NCBI GenBank assembly: GCA_002371155.1 | Contig: DFGC01000007.1 | Coordinates: forward strand, 1 to 46,433 | Origin: Alphaproteobacteria bacterium UBA3760 | GTDB taxonomy: Bacteria; Pseudomonadota; Alphaproteobacteria; Rs-D84 | DNA length: 46,433 bases | Direction of reading: 5' to 3' | In this document: piece by piece, positions 24,634-32,784 of the stretch | Layout of the letters: each line of letters begins with the position of its first letter | How positions within the stretch are numbered: position 1 is the stretch's first letter | The notes under the pieces: model-generated | The model's database searches: none | The model's input: only the letters and a program-made list of their open reading frames with translations | What the model was told of the DNA's origin: nothing | Position numbers and translations under genes: made by a program

Positions 24634-25593
24634 ATGGTAAATGTTGTTCTGGAATCTTTATTAAAACCATTGGCGGAATTTTATACTCCGTCATTTGTTG
24701 AAGAAATTGCGATAAACCACGCAGGCCAGGTTTGGATGCGTCTGCATGGCGCGCGCGTGCCGTGGGTTGCGTATAATGCCCCACAGTTGAGCAAGCAATA
24801 TCTGGTGGATTTAATTCACACGGTTGCAAATATATATGAACAGCCGTTTGACCCATATCATGGTGTGCCGGTTGTGTATGCAACATTGCCGGGCAATCAC
24901 AGGTTTTCTGCAATCGCGGGTCCGAATGTGCAATATGACGATAACGATTTAACCGGTGGTGTCGCAATGAGCATTCGTGGCGGTGGTGCGGTGGATACCA
25001 GTTTCGAAAACTATCATTTGGAACACGGTAAAAAACTGATGAAAATCAAGCCCCGCGAACGCGTGCGCCCGGACGACCCATACGACCGTTTGATGACCGC
25101 CATAAATGATGGCAGCCCGATTTTAATCAGTGGTGCAACCGCAACAGGAAAAACAACTTTCTTGAATCACATGCTGACATTGATTGATAAAAATTCGCGC
25201 GTTATTACCGTCGAAGATGCGCGTGAAATTCGTGTTCCCCAAGATAATCGCGTGCATTTTATTTTGTCGCGAACCGAACAAAATAATGATTTTAACTATG
25301 CGCGGTTGTTGGATTTGGTTGTGCGTATGACACCTGATGTTATTATTGGCGGTGAAATTTCAACGGGTAATGCATCGGTGTTGTGGGAAATGCTGGGGAC
25401 GGGTCACGACCATTTTTATACAACAATTCACGCCGAATCTGCGGATGCCGCCTATGCCGCATTTGCCGACAGGATTTTACACACGCAACCGGCATACAAC
25501 CGGTCTGATTTAATTGCCGAAATGCGTCAAAAAATTCGTGTTGTGCAATTATCGCGCGATGGGTCTTTGCGTGCTGTGACCGAGGTTGTATAA
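24634..25593 (+). CDS. virB11: VirB11-type secretion ATPase, isolated
   Basis: 319 residues from the ATG at 24634; a TTG 13 codons upstream is possible but less likely. It is a hexameric traffic ATPase of type IV secretion or conjugation: N-terminal domain, then Walker A GATATGKTT near residue 167, the Asp box (ITVEDAREI), Walker B VIIGGEI and the His box with GHDHFYTTIHAES. The sequence fits VirB11 rather than the type II/IV pilus family. No other vir genes are in the window; its partners must be elsewhere, or it is a remnant. All motifs are intact. A terminator follows immediately. Confidence 0.92.
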   Translation: MVNVVLESLLKPLAEFYTPSFVEEIAINHAGQVWMRLHGARVPWVAYNAPQLSKQYLVDLIHTVANIYEQPFDPYHGVPVVYATLPGNHRFSAIAGPNVQYDDNDLTGGVAMSIRGGGAVDTSFENYHLEHGKKLMKIKPRERVRPDDPYDRLMTAINDGSPILISGATATGKTTFLNHMLTLIDKNSRVITVEDAREIRVPQDNRVHFILSRTEQNNDFNYARLLDLVVRMTPDVIIGGEISTGNASVLWEMLGTGHDHFYTTIHAESADAAYAAFADRILHTQPAYNRSDLIAEMRQKIRVVQLSRDGSLRAVTEVV

Positions 25594-25598
25594 GATAT

Positions 25599-25625
25599 AA
25601 AAAATGCCCATCTGGGCATTTTTTA
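25599..25625. terminator. Bidirectional terminator after virB11
   Basis: AAAATGCCCA / TGGGCATTTT perfect stem with a 2-base loop (25601-25622). It lies between the convergent ends of virB11 and the unknown gene at 25623, whose stop codon it overlaps. Confidence 0.85.
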
Positions 25626-26432
25626 ATGTATATACTGTTTTTCGACATATTGATCTCGCATATTTTTTATATTCCTTAATGCGACAGCCAAATCTTTATA
25701 ATTGTTGACATCCTCTCCTTCATTTTCTGTGTATGTTTTATTGTCTGGGTGGTAGTTTATTATTTTAATAAAACCACGGCAATCTTGGTTTATTATGATC
25801 ATATAATAGGATGAGGGTCCAACTTTGAATATAATTTGTGTATTATAACCGCCCCTGATTTCTAGGTTTGGATAAAAGAATCTGTTGGCTGTATGCGTAC
25901 TGACTGTGTCAAAATTCATTTGCTGTATCAGTTTAAACGCAATGCGATCATCCAAATTTTCAATTCTATATTTACCATCTGTAATGTTGCGTGTCCGGCA
26001 AGTTAGTTTTCCGTAATTTTCAAGTTCTATTCCTTTTGGAATTAAACCCACAAAATTGAATAATGGTTTGAAAAACATTGGTTGCGAAACCTTTAGTGGT
26101 TTATCAATATGTACATAATCAATTTGTTCGGGTATTTCATCTTTGTCCCAAAATGTGATTATATTTTTACCAGATTGTTCATCCTTTTTAGAGGTTATAA
26201 AAAAGTCATCCAATGACAAACAATAATCTGCCTGTTGCACCGCATCAAAATTAACAAATGGGCCAGAACAAAAATATGAAAAATTACTCCCTGTTTCAGA
26301 TACAATTTTGTATGCCTGTGAATTATCGTAAACAGGGATATTATAGAAACAACATGTACATTTTTTATCTTTTTGGGCAAAATTCATAAATGGTGGAATT
26401 AGGTTATCGCCTTTTGCTTTGTAATACTGCAT
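25623..26432 (-). CDS. Unknown AT-rich protein
   Basis: 269 residues from the ATG at 26432, chosen because AAGGA lies 7 nt upstream; an ATG 22 codons earlier has no ribosome site. There is no signal peptide or membrane span. An early CTCC cysteine cluster and several aromatic-rich beta-like segments are visible (for example SSYYMIIINQDCRGFIKI). Base composition is more AT-rich than virB11 and priA on either side, suggesting acquired DNA. Family not recognised. Its upstream neighbour 26607-26990 is divergent and similarly AT-rich. Confidence 0.6.
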   Translation of the reverse strand: MQYYKAKGDNLIPPFMNFAQKDKKCTCCFYNIPVYDNSQAYKIVSETGSNFSYFCSGPFVNFDAVQQADYCLSLDDFFITSKKDEQSGKNIITFWDKDEIPEQIDYVHIDKPLKVSQPMFFKPLFNFVGLIPKGIELENYGKLTCRTRNITDGKYRIENLDDRIAFKLIQQMNFDTVSTHTANRFFYPNLEIRGGYNTQIIFKVGPSSYYMIIINQDCRGFIKIINYHPDNKTYTENEGEDVNNYKDLAVALRNIKNMRDQYVEKQYIH

Positions 26433-26606
26433 ATTCAATCCTTCAACTTTGTATCCTACATTTGTCTGTATATTATGCAAAAAAGTGTTTTTGTGCAATA
26501 ATTATTTTAACCGATGCTTGTGAAAGAAACTTCATTAATCCTGTATTGACTTTTTAATGATTTGTGCTAGCATTCTTTGCAGAATAAACTTTAAAAGGAT
26601 GGTTGC

Positions 26607-26990
26607 ATGTTTGATAAATTACACTCTATTAGAGAACGTATGCAAAGGATTTTGTTGCAAAGGGGAATTATTGACAATGATGGAAACATATTGGATTTAC
26701 CTGAATATCTAAGGATAATACGTGCCGAGATTGAGGCAGAAGAAGAAGATCAAAGAATGTTTCAGAATCCAGATGGTCGTGTAGAAAATAGTAGTATTTG
26801 GTCCACTATACAGGCAGAAATAACGTATTTGAAAAGTCTCTTGGGACATACCCAAAACATTAATCCTTTGATAGAAAATCCAGTAGAAATTCGCCAAGGA
26901 ACCGGACCTGTTAAACGGGGTGACCAACCAGGAATGTTTCGCAGATTATCGGAGGTTTTGTATACATTCACATCCAGGCTTAGGAGATAA
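26607..26990 (+). CDS. Unknown small AT-rich protein
   Basis: 127 residues, preceded by AAAAGGATGG as ribosome site. Soluble and mostly helical: an Arg-rich start (IRERMQRILLQRG), an acidic stretch (IRAEIEAEEED) and an Arg-ending C-terminus (FTSRLRR). Divergent from 25623-26432, with which it forms an AT-rich islet between virB11 and priA. It ends 5 bp from the convergent priA stop. No family or function recognised. Confidence 0.6.
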   Translation: MFDKLHSIRERMQRILLQRGIIDNDGNILDLPEYLRIIRAEIEAEEEDQRMFQNPDGRVENSSIWSTIQAEITYLKSLLGHTQNINPLIENPVEIRQGTGPVKRGDQPGMFRRLSEVLYTFTSRLRR

Positions 26991-26994
26991 TATT

Positions 26995-29193
26995 TTACAT
27001 AAAATTCTGCGGATTGACATCGATTTTTATCCGGACATTTGATGGCACACGAACACCCGACAACCATTTTGCGACCACCGGTTGCAATTTTGCATTTTCA
27101 TCGCCCGCAATTAAAAATCGCATACGATACCAATTTCGTATTTGATAAATCTGAGCCGCGATTGGTCCCATTATTTTTCCGCCGTTTAATTTTGGCGCCG
27201 ACGCAGATAACGCATCACAAAACTGTTTTAATTTTTGTTCATTATCACATTCCACAATCAAAGCAATCAACTGGCCAAACGGGGGCATTTTCGCCATACG
27301 CCGCGCCGCCATATCATCATGAATAAAACTGTCGCGGTCATATGCACAAATCGCCCCCAGAACCGGATTATCTGGTTGATATGTTTGCAACAATACACGT
27401 CCCGGAATTTTACCACGCCCGGCGCGACCGGCAACCTGGAACAGTTGTTGAAATGTATGTTCGGCGGCGCGAAAATCTGTGCCGTAAAGCCCCATATCAC
27501 TGTCAACCACACCAACCAATGTCAGGTTTGGAAAATGATGACCTTTGGCCAATATTTGTGTGCCGATAACAATGTCAATTTCCCCAGATTCCATTTTTCC
27601 AACCAATCGTTCCAATGTTTGTCGTGTCATGATTGTATCGCTGGACACCAATGCCGTTTTTGCATTGGGAAAACGAACATTGACCTCTTGTTCAATGCGT
27701 TCCAAACCCGCGCCGAACATAGATATTTCGTTATCGCAATTCGGACATTTTTGTGGCATCGTCATTGTGCGTCCGCACATGTGGCATAATAATTTTCCGA
27801 TTCTTTTGTGATATGTCATGCCGACCGAACAGTCCGGACATTGCGCGACCCATCCGCATTTCCGACATTGGGTAATTGGTGCAAATCCGCGACGATTTAT
27901 AAATAACATAACCTGGTGACCGGCATTTAATGTTTCAGATATTGCGTCGCATAATACCGGCGATAAATGCCCCGATTGTGGTGAATCAGAATTTTTTACC
28001 ATGTAATCAGTTGGACGATTTTCACGCAAATCTATGGTTGAAATTTGCGGCAAAGACGCACCCCCAAAACGCGATTTTAATTTTAATATTTTATATTTGC
28101 CCAAATCAACATTATGCAATGTTTCCACAGATGGGGTCGCCGATGCCAATACAACCGGAAATCCCGATATTTTCGCGCGCAATATTGCCATGTCGCGCGC
28201 ATGATAATTTCCCATATCTTCCTGTTTATACGATGTGTCGTGTTCTTCGTCAATAACAACCAATCCCAAATCTTGCCATGGTAAAAACAGTGCACTGCGC
28301 GTGCCGACAACAATTTTTATTTTTTTATTTAATACACCACGCCAAATTTCACGACGCCGTGCCGCGGTCAGATTACTGTGCCATACAACCGGGGGCGCAC
28401 CAAAACGCGATGTAAAACGCGTCATAAATTGCGCAGTCAATGCAATTTCCGGCATCATCAATAATACAGATTTTCCCGCATTATATGCACGCAATACAGA
28501 ATCAAAATATACCTGGGTTTTACCACTGCCGGTGATGCCGTCTAATAAATACACAGAAAAACCACCATTATCAACCGCCGCACCAATAGATGCCGCCGCA
28601 CCGAATTGTTCCGCATTTAACACAACATTACCGGTGTCAAAATATTTATGATTAAATTCGTCAGATTCAATCGTTCGTGTATCGGTCAATGTCAACAGCC
28701 CACGCTTTATCATCGTGTTTATCACAGATGCCCCAACATGCGAAATATTTCGCAAATCGTTTATGGTCATCGGGGTATTGTCGTTCGCAGAATAGGCGTC
28801 TAAAACCCGCTGGCGCATTTCGGTCATTTTTTCATTTGCAGAAAAATTGAAAATATACAGCGGTTCTTGTTTTGGTGGTAAAAACGCGTCTGGGACATTT
28901 ATAATTAAACGCAGAACCGCGCCCGGTGTCATCAATGTCCAATCAGACATCTTTTTTATCCATAACAAATCATCTTGGGATAATTTATTTGGATAGATTT
29001 CAGATACATTTTTTATTTTATTATCAGGCAAATTACTGTCACCGAAACCGTAAATAACACCAATATATGGGCGCGCCATAACCGACACACGAACAAATTG
29101 CCCAATGTCGGCATCACCGGTTAAACGGTAATCATAACCCGTGTTTATAACATTTGGAATTAAAACTTTGACTATTGTGCCCGAATGAAACAT
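26995..29193 (-). CDS. priA: Primosomal helicase PriA
   Basis: 732 residues from the ATG at 29193. It restarts stalled replication forks by loading the helicase. Seen: the N-terminal 3'-DNA-binding domain (DIGQFVRVSVMARPYIGVIYG), Walker A DGITGSGKTQVY, the DEEH box in VVIDEEHDTSYKQ, and the Cys-rich zinc insert (CRKCGW, CPDC, CHMCGR, CPNC; eight Cys). Late motifs include DIVIGTQILAKGHHFPN and QVAGRAGRG. The start is supported by TTGAAT, 17 bp, TATTTT and then 6 nt to the ATG; a longer frame upstream has neither promoter nor homology. It is probably leaderless. Confidence 0.96.
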   Translation of the reverse strand: MFHSGTIVKVLIPNVINTGYDYRLTGDADIGQFVRVSVMARPYIGVIYGFGDSNLPDNKIKNVSEIYPNKLSQDDLLWIKKMSDWTLMTPGAVLRLIINVPDAFLPPKQEPLYIFNFSANEKMTEMRQRVLDAYSANDNTPMTINDLRNISHVGASVINTMIKRGLLTLTDTRTIESDEFNHKYFDTGNVVLNAEQFGAAASIGAAVDNGGFSVYLLDGITGSGKTQVYFDSVLRAYNAGKSVLLMMPEIALTAQFMTRFTSRFGAPPVVWHSNLTAARRREIWRGVLNKKIKIVVGTRSALFLPWQDLGLVVIDEEHDTSYKQEDMGNYHARDMAILRAKISGFPVVLASATPSVETLHNVDLGKYKILKLKSRFGGASLPQISTIDLRENRPTDYMVKNSDSPQSGHLSPVLCDAISETLNAGHQVMLFINRRGFAPITQCRKCGWVAQCPDCSVGMTYHKRIGKLLCHMCGRTMTMPQKCPNCDNEISMFGAGLERIEQEVNVRFPNAKTALVSSDTIMTRQTLERLVGKMESGEIDIVIGTQILAKGHHFPNLTLVGVVDSDMGLYGTDFRAAEHTFQQLFQVAGRAGRGKIPGRVLLQTYQPDNPVLGAICAYDRDSFIHDDMAARRMAKMPPFGQLIALIVECDNEQKLKQFCDALSASAPKLNGGKIMGPIAAQIYQIRNWYRMRFLIAGDENAKLQPVVAKWLSGVRVPSNVRIKIDVNPQNFM

Positions 29194-29199
29194 AACAAT

Positions 29200-29228
29200 A
29201 AAATACTTGTTTTTTTTATAAAATTCAA
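29200..29228 (-). promoter_or_regulatory. Leaderless-type promoter of priA
   Basis: Minus strand: TTGAAT (29223-29228), 17-bp spacer, TATTTT (29200-29205), 6 nt, ATG. There is no Shine-Dalgarno. Confidence 0.6.
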
Positions 29229-29263
29229 TACCATTTATCACAAACAAAAAAACAGGATATTTT

Positions 29264-29974
29264 ATGTGGAAATTATTTTTTAACATCGCATGGTTTTTCA
29301 GTTTTTTAATCATAATCCCATCGTGGCGACATCGTTTCCAAAACTGGAATTTATATGGTTATCGTGAAAAATTGAACGATTTATTAAATACGGTGCCGGA
29401 ATTGAAATATAAAAAAATGCGTCTGACCAAGGGTGGCGGTTCGTTGGCATTTGTGTTCGACGACAAATTTGTTTATCGGGTTCGCAAACGCGATGCCGAG
29501 GCATTGGATGTTTTTCCACGCATTGCGCGCGAAATCCGAATAACAAACGCATTGCGTCGTTTTTGCACCGTTAAAATCCCCAAGATACAAATTATACATG
29601 GAAATAAATATGTTTTTTATAAAACTGATTTTATTCCTGGTGTGATTTTGGCAAATTTATCGGTCAAAACATTAAATGCACACAGTGATGAAATCGCGGC
29701 CCAGTTGGCAAAATTCTTGAAAAAATTGCATGCGGCAAATCCGGTGTCAATTACTGATTTAACCGATAAATCTAAAGATAAACATTGGTGCCATACCGAT
29801 TTATGCAGCAATATTTTAATTGATCCTGAAACATTTGTAATCACTGGCATTATCGATTGGGAATGGGCAACATGGTGTAATGTGTCGGCTGATTTTATCA
29901 GTTTGTATAACCGTCGTCGCAAAATGCGTCGCACAGAAATTCCTATTAAAACCGTGATTAAATATTATGAATAA
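29264..29974 (+). CDS. Membrane-anchored APH-like phosphotransferase
   Basis: 236 residues, ATG preceded by CAGGAT. An N-terminal hydrophobic segment (about 5-22) is followed by an aminoglycoside-phosphotransferase/choline-kinase-like fold. Catalytic loop HTDLCSN (HxDxxxxN) is near residue 181, then the metal-binding IIDWEWA. Earlier, KTDFIPGV corresponds to the hinge. Substrate unknown: family members phosphorylate sugars, choline, LPS or antibiotics, and the membrane anchor hints at an envelope substrate. It overlaps the convergent miaA end by 17 bp. Confidence 0.75.
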   Translation: MWKLFFNIAWFFSFLIIIPSWRHRFQNWNLYGYREKLNDLLNTVPELKYKKMRLTKGGGSLAFVFDDKFVYRVRKRDAEALDVFPRIAREIRITNALRRFCTVKIPKIQIIHGNKYVFYKTDFIPGVILANLSVKTLNAHSDEIAAQLAKFLKKLHAANPVSITDLTDKSKDKHWCHTDLCSNILIDPETFVITGIIDWEWATWCNVSADFISLYNRRRKMRRTEIPIKTVIKYYE

Positions 29975-30863
29975 TTAAATCGGCATCTGCGTCGGTCGGT
30001 ATGTGATTTATTTCAAAATCAGGTGTAAATTGTGAACGAAACCATGTGCGTTGTCGTTTTGCGTATTGATTTGTTTTGGTAATCCAATTTTGGATTGCGG
30101 TATTTTGGTCGATTTTTTTATTCAGAAAATCAACCAACTGGGTTGCACCAATTGCGCGATTTGGGTTCCAATTATTTTTTATTATCGCGCGCGCCTCGTC
30201 CATGGCACCACCCGACAACATTTCCGGGATACGCGCCGCAATGCGTTCACGCAAAACCCCAGAATCTGGATTTATCAAAATTTTTATAGTGTTATTCGGC
30301 AACACCGCACCACGACGCGGCGCAGATTGATATTCGGTGATATGATGGCCCGTTTGGAAAAATACCTCTAACGCGCGGGCAACGCGTTGCGGGTCGGTCG
30401 GTGTAAAATTTTCTGGCAATAATTTTCGCGCAGAATTTATATCCTGCGCAACCATTTCACGTGCATGCCGTCGTGCTGCATCCCCAATAGCCGGGATTTC
30501 GGAAATTCCATTTAACAGTGCATTTGCATAATAACCCGTTCCACCAACAAATATCACAGATTTACCCGATTGCCGCGCCGCATTGTATTCCATGCGTGCC
30601 AAATCCAGATAATCATTTACGCTTTGTTGCGTATCTAAATCCAATACAGAAAATAATTTATATGGCACACCATCGATGTTTTCAGATTTTATTTTATCGA
30701 TGCATGCGGCAAACGGACTGGCCGATATATTTTCAATTCCACGATAAATTTGGACACTGTCGCAATTTATGATTACGGCATCGATTTTGCGTGCCAATGC
30801 ATCTGCAAATCCAGATTTGCCTGATGCGGTTGGTCCAACAATGATAAAATCGTATCGTGTCAT
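29958..30863 (-). CDS. miaA: tRNA dimethylallyltransferase
   Basis: 301 residues from the ATG at 30863; the longer upstream frame lacks family sequence. It adds the dimethylallyl group to A37 of tRNAs reading UNN codons. P-loop GPTASGKS is at residues 10-17, then INCDSVQIYRG, VGGTGYYANALLNG, DPQRVARALEVF and the C-terminal QYAKRQRTWFR. The promoter is TTGAAT, 17 bp, TATAAT, only 6 nt before the ATG, so the mRNA is leaderless. With mtaB, tilS and dusB it makes this window rich in tRNA-modification genes. Confidence 0.97.
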   Translation of the reverse strand: MTRYDFIIVGPTASGKSGFADALARKIDAVIINCDSVQIYRGIENISASPFAACIDKIKSENIDGVPYKLFSVLDLDTQQSVNDYLDLARMEYNAARQSGKSVIFVGGTGYYANALLNGISEIPAIGDAARRHAREMVAQDINSARKLLPENFTPTDPQRVARALEVFFQTGHHITEYQSAPRRGAVLPNNTIKILINPDSGVLRERIAARIPEMLSGGAMDEARAIIKNNWNPNRAIGATQLVDFLNKKIDQNTAIQNWITKTNQYAKRQRTWFRSQFTPDFEINHIPTDADADLIIHNI

Positions 30864-30869
30864 ACAACG

Positions 30870-30898
30870 ATTATAATTGTCAAAACCCGTAAATTCAA
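30870..30898 (-). promoter_or_regulatory. Leaderless-type promoter of miaA
   Basis: Minus strand: TTGAAT (30893-30898), 17-bp spacer, TATAAT (30870-30875), 6 nt, ATG at 30863. Confidence 0.75.
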
Positions 30899-30920
30899 GT
30901 GATGTCGGCAAAAAATCTGA

Positions 30921-30949
30921 TTGTCGCCCGCGCACAAAAGTGATATTAT
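30921..30949 (+). promoter_or_regulatory. Promoter of gap
   Basis: TTGTCG (30921-30926), 17-bp spacer, TATTAT (30944-30949), 28 nt before the gap ATG, which has an AAAAAGGAT ribosome site. It is a conventional leader, in contrast to the divergent miaA promoter 23 bp away. Confidence 0.6.
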
Positions 30950-30977
30950 TATATGGAAAAAACAAAAAGGATTTTTT

Positions 30978-31976
30978 ATGAAAAAAGTTAGAATCGCCAT
31001 AAATGGTTTTGGTCGTATTGGTCGTTTGGTTTTGCGCGCAGCATTGGAATCAAATCGTCGTGATTTAGAATTTGTCGCAATAAATGATTTGGCGCCGGTT
31101 GAACAAAACGCACATCTGTTGCAATATGATTCTGTGCATGGAAAATTACCAATGGATGTAAAAATCGATGGCGATTATATTATCGTTGGAAATCAAAAAA
31201 TAAAATGTTTGTCGGAACGCGAACCGGAAAAATTGCCTTGGAAAAAATTAAAGGTTGATATTGTAATGGAATGCACCGGAATATTTACCGCGGCGGACCG
31301 GGCGCGCGTGCACTTGGACGCGGGGGCAAAACGGGTGTTGGTGTCGGCACCGTCCGCGGGCGCAGATAAAACAATCGTGTTTGGTGTGAACGAAAAAACA
31401 TTAAAGAAAACAGATTTAATCGTATCAAACGCGTCATGCACAACGAATTGTTTGGCACCGGTGGCAAATGTATTGAATAAAAAATTTGGCATAAAAAATG
31501 CTTGGATGACGACGGTGCACGCATATACCGGCGACCAACAATTATTGGATAAAACGCACAAAGATTTGCGTCGTGCGCGCGCGGCGACAATGTCAATGAT
31601 ACCAACCACAACGGGTGCGGCACGCGCAATCGGTTTGGTGTTGCCAGAATTGGCGGGTAAAATGGATGGAATTGCAATTCGCGTTCCAACCCCAGATGTG
31701 TCGGTGGTGGAATTGGTTGCAAATGTCGAACACGCGACATCTGTGGATAAAGTAAATGCCGCAATGCGTCGCGCAGAATCCGAAATATTGGGATTTAACG
31801 ATAAACCGTTGGTGTCGATTGACTTTACCCATGACGCGCACAGTGCGATATTTGACGCAACCCAAACACAGGTTATCGACGGAAATATGGTGCATATAAC
31901 GGCATGGTATGATAACGAATGGGGATTTTCCAACCGCATGTGCGACACCGCGGCGGCAATAGGGAAATTGATATAA
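30978..31976 (+). CDS. gap: Glyceraldehyde-3-phosphate dehydrogenase
   Basis: 332 residues from the ATG at 30978. It catalyses NAD(P)-dependent oxidation of glyceraldehyde 3-phosphate to 1,3-bisphosphoglycerate. NAD-binding INGFGRIGR at 8-16, catalytic C154 in SNASCTTNC, then HAYTGDQ, RARAATMSMIPTTTGAARA and the final WYDNEWGFSNRM. This is a complete class I GAPDH. It has its own promoter. The minus-strand tRNA-Leu ends 9 bp past the stop, so the two are convergent. Confidence 0.98.
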   Translation: MKKVRIAINGFGRIGRLVLRAALESNRRDLEFVAINDLAPVEQNAHLLQYDSVHGKLPMDVKIDGDYIIVGNQKIKCLSEREPEKLPWKKLKVDIVMECTGIFTAADRARVHLDAGAKRVLVSAPSAGADKTIVFGVNEKTLKKTDLIVSNASCTTNCLAPVANVLNKKFGIKNAWMTTVHAYTGDQQLLDKTHKDLRRARAATMSMIPTTTGAARAIGLVLPELAGKMDGIAIRVPTPDVSVVELVANVEHATSVDKVNAAMRRAESEILGFNDKPLVSIDFTHDAHSAIFDATQTQVIDGNMVHITAWYDNEWGFSNRMCDTAAAIGKLI

Positions 31977-31984
31977 AAAATTCA

Positions 31985-32069
31985 TGGTGCGGGTAAAGAG
32001 AATCGAACTCTTATGGGTTGCCCCACTGGAACCTAAATCCAGCGCGTCTGCCAGTTCCGCCATACCCGC
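31985..32069 (-). tRNA. tRNA-Leu(TAG)
   Basis: 85 nt on the minus strand: acceptor GCGGGTA/TACCCGC, anticodon stem CTGGA/TCCAG with anticodon TAG, long variable arm as in leucine tRNAs, T arm with AGTTCGATTCT, discriminator A and encoded CCA. Unlike four other tRNAs here, it has no duplicated 3'-end element. Confidence 0.95.
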
Positions 32070-32082
32070 ACAATTTATGCAT

Positions 32083-32202
32083 TTAATATACCGGATATGC
32101 ACGCGGATACCCCGCCGATGGGTGTTCCAGTGTGGATTTTTTACCACATCCCGCCAACGCCACAACCGATAAAATTAAAAAGCATAACATTATTTTTTTC
32201 AT
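32083..32202 (-). CDS. lptM: Tiny lipoprotein, LptM-like
   Basis: 39 residues. Signal peptide with lipobox LAGC (C19), then CGKKSTLEHP and a YPRAYP end. Alphaproteobacterial LptM-type lipoproteins typically read CGxKGxLxxP and end in YPRxYP, so I infer a role in maturation of the LptD/E LPS translocon; the identification is from motif memory. Promoter TTGACA, 16 bp, TATAAT ends 6 nt before the ATG, with no Shine-Dalgarno. It lies just upstream of tRNA-Leu on the same strand and may share its transcript. Confidence 0.65.
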   Translation of the reverse strand: MKKIMLCFLILSVVALAGCGKKSTLEHPSAGYPRAYPVY

Positions 32203-32208
32203 GCGATA

Positions 32209-32236
32209 ATTATACCGCGTCTGGGTAAATTGTCAA
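32209..32236 (-). promoter_or_regulatory. Near-consensus leaderless promoter of the tiny lipoprotein gene
   Basis: Minus strand: perfect TTGACA (32231-32236), 16-bp spacer, perfect TATAAT (32209-32214), 6 nt, ATG. It may also drive tRNA-Leu. Confidence 0.8.
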
Positions 32237-32299
32237 TAGAACAAAAAACATCGCCCGGGTGACATTTTTTTAGAAAATTAAAAAAATTGAAAAAAACAC

Positions 32300-32326
32300 T
32301 TGCAAATGCCACATGAACAGTATAAT
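32300..32326 (+). promoter_or_regulatory. Promoter of tRNA-Asp
   Basis: TTGCAA (32300-32305), 15-bp spacer (16 if CTTGCA is used), TATAAT (32321-32326), 14 bp before the tRNA. Confidence 0.65.
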
Positions 32327-32340
32327 ATACATAACGCTTT

Positions 32341-32418
32341 GGGGTGTTAGCTCAGCTGGTTTAGAGCGTCTGCCTGTCACGCAGAAGGTCGAGGGTTCGA
32401 GCCCCTTACATCCCGCCA
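32341..32418 (+). tRNA. tRNA-Asp(GTC)
   Basis: 78 nt: acceptor GGGGTGT/ACATCCC, anticodon stem TCTGC/GCAGA with loop CTGTCAC (anticodon GTC), T arm with GGTTCGAGCCC, discriminator G and encoded CCA. No duplicated 3' end follows. Confidence 0.97.
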
Positions 32419-32427
32419 CGAAATTTT

Positions 32428-32468
32428 ATCAGTCCGCACGAAACCCGTGCAGACTGATATTTTTTTAA
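32428..32468 (+). terminator. Terminator of tRNA-Asp
   Basis: ATCAGTC/GACTGAT (32428-32434 with 32452-32458) extended by GCACG/CGTGC across one mismatch, followed by ATATTTTTTT. Confidence 0.85.
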
Positions 32469-32497
32469 TATTGTTTATATTACAGTATAAAAAACAC

Positions 32498-32525
32498 TTG
32501 ATTTGTCTAAAAAAAACAGTAAAAT
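32498..32525 (+). promoter_or_regulatory. Promoter of rpmG
   Basis: TTGATT (32498-32503), 16-bp A-rich spacer, TAAAAT (32520-32525), about 31 nt before the rpmG ATG. Confidence 0.6.
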
Positions 32526-32556
32526 ACCATACGCAATAAAAATAAAGGTTATTAAA

Positions 32557-32736
32557 ATGGCGTCTAAAAAAGGTAGCAAGGAAGTTATCAAGTTGGAAAA
32601 TAAAGAAACTGGTTTCTTTTACACAACTACAAAAAACACAAAATCTGAAAATACCAAGGGTAAAATGAAATTCCGTAAATACGACCCAAAATTGCGCAAG
32701 CATGTCGTTTTTACCGAGGCAAAAATGCCCCACTAA
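32557..32736 (+). CDS. rpmG: Ribosomal protein L33
   Basis: 59 residues from the ATG at 32557 with AAAGG upstream; the longer in-frame start is rejected because it spans the promoter. It is a small 50S protein near the E site. Recognised by TGFFYTTTKNTKS, KFRKYDPKLRKHVVFTEAK. It lacks all zinc-ribbon Cys, so it is the zinc-independent form, as in E. coli. It is monocistronic with promoter and terminator. Confidence 0.96.
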   Translation: MASKKGSKEVIKLENKETGFFYTTTKNTKSENTKGKMKFRKYDPKLRKHVVFTEAKMPH

Positions 32737-32746
32737 AAAGATTCAT

Positions 32747-32772
32747 AAATCCCGCAATTTGCGGGATTTTAT
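32747..32772 (+). terminator. Terminator of rpmG
   Basis: AATCCCGCA / TGCGGGATT stem (32748-32756 with 32760-32768) followed by T residues. It overlaps the gap before the acyltransferase gene at 32785. Confidence 0.85.
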
Positions 32773-32784
32773 AAAACAAACAAT

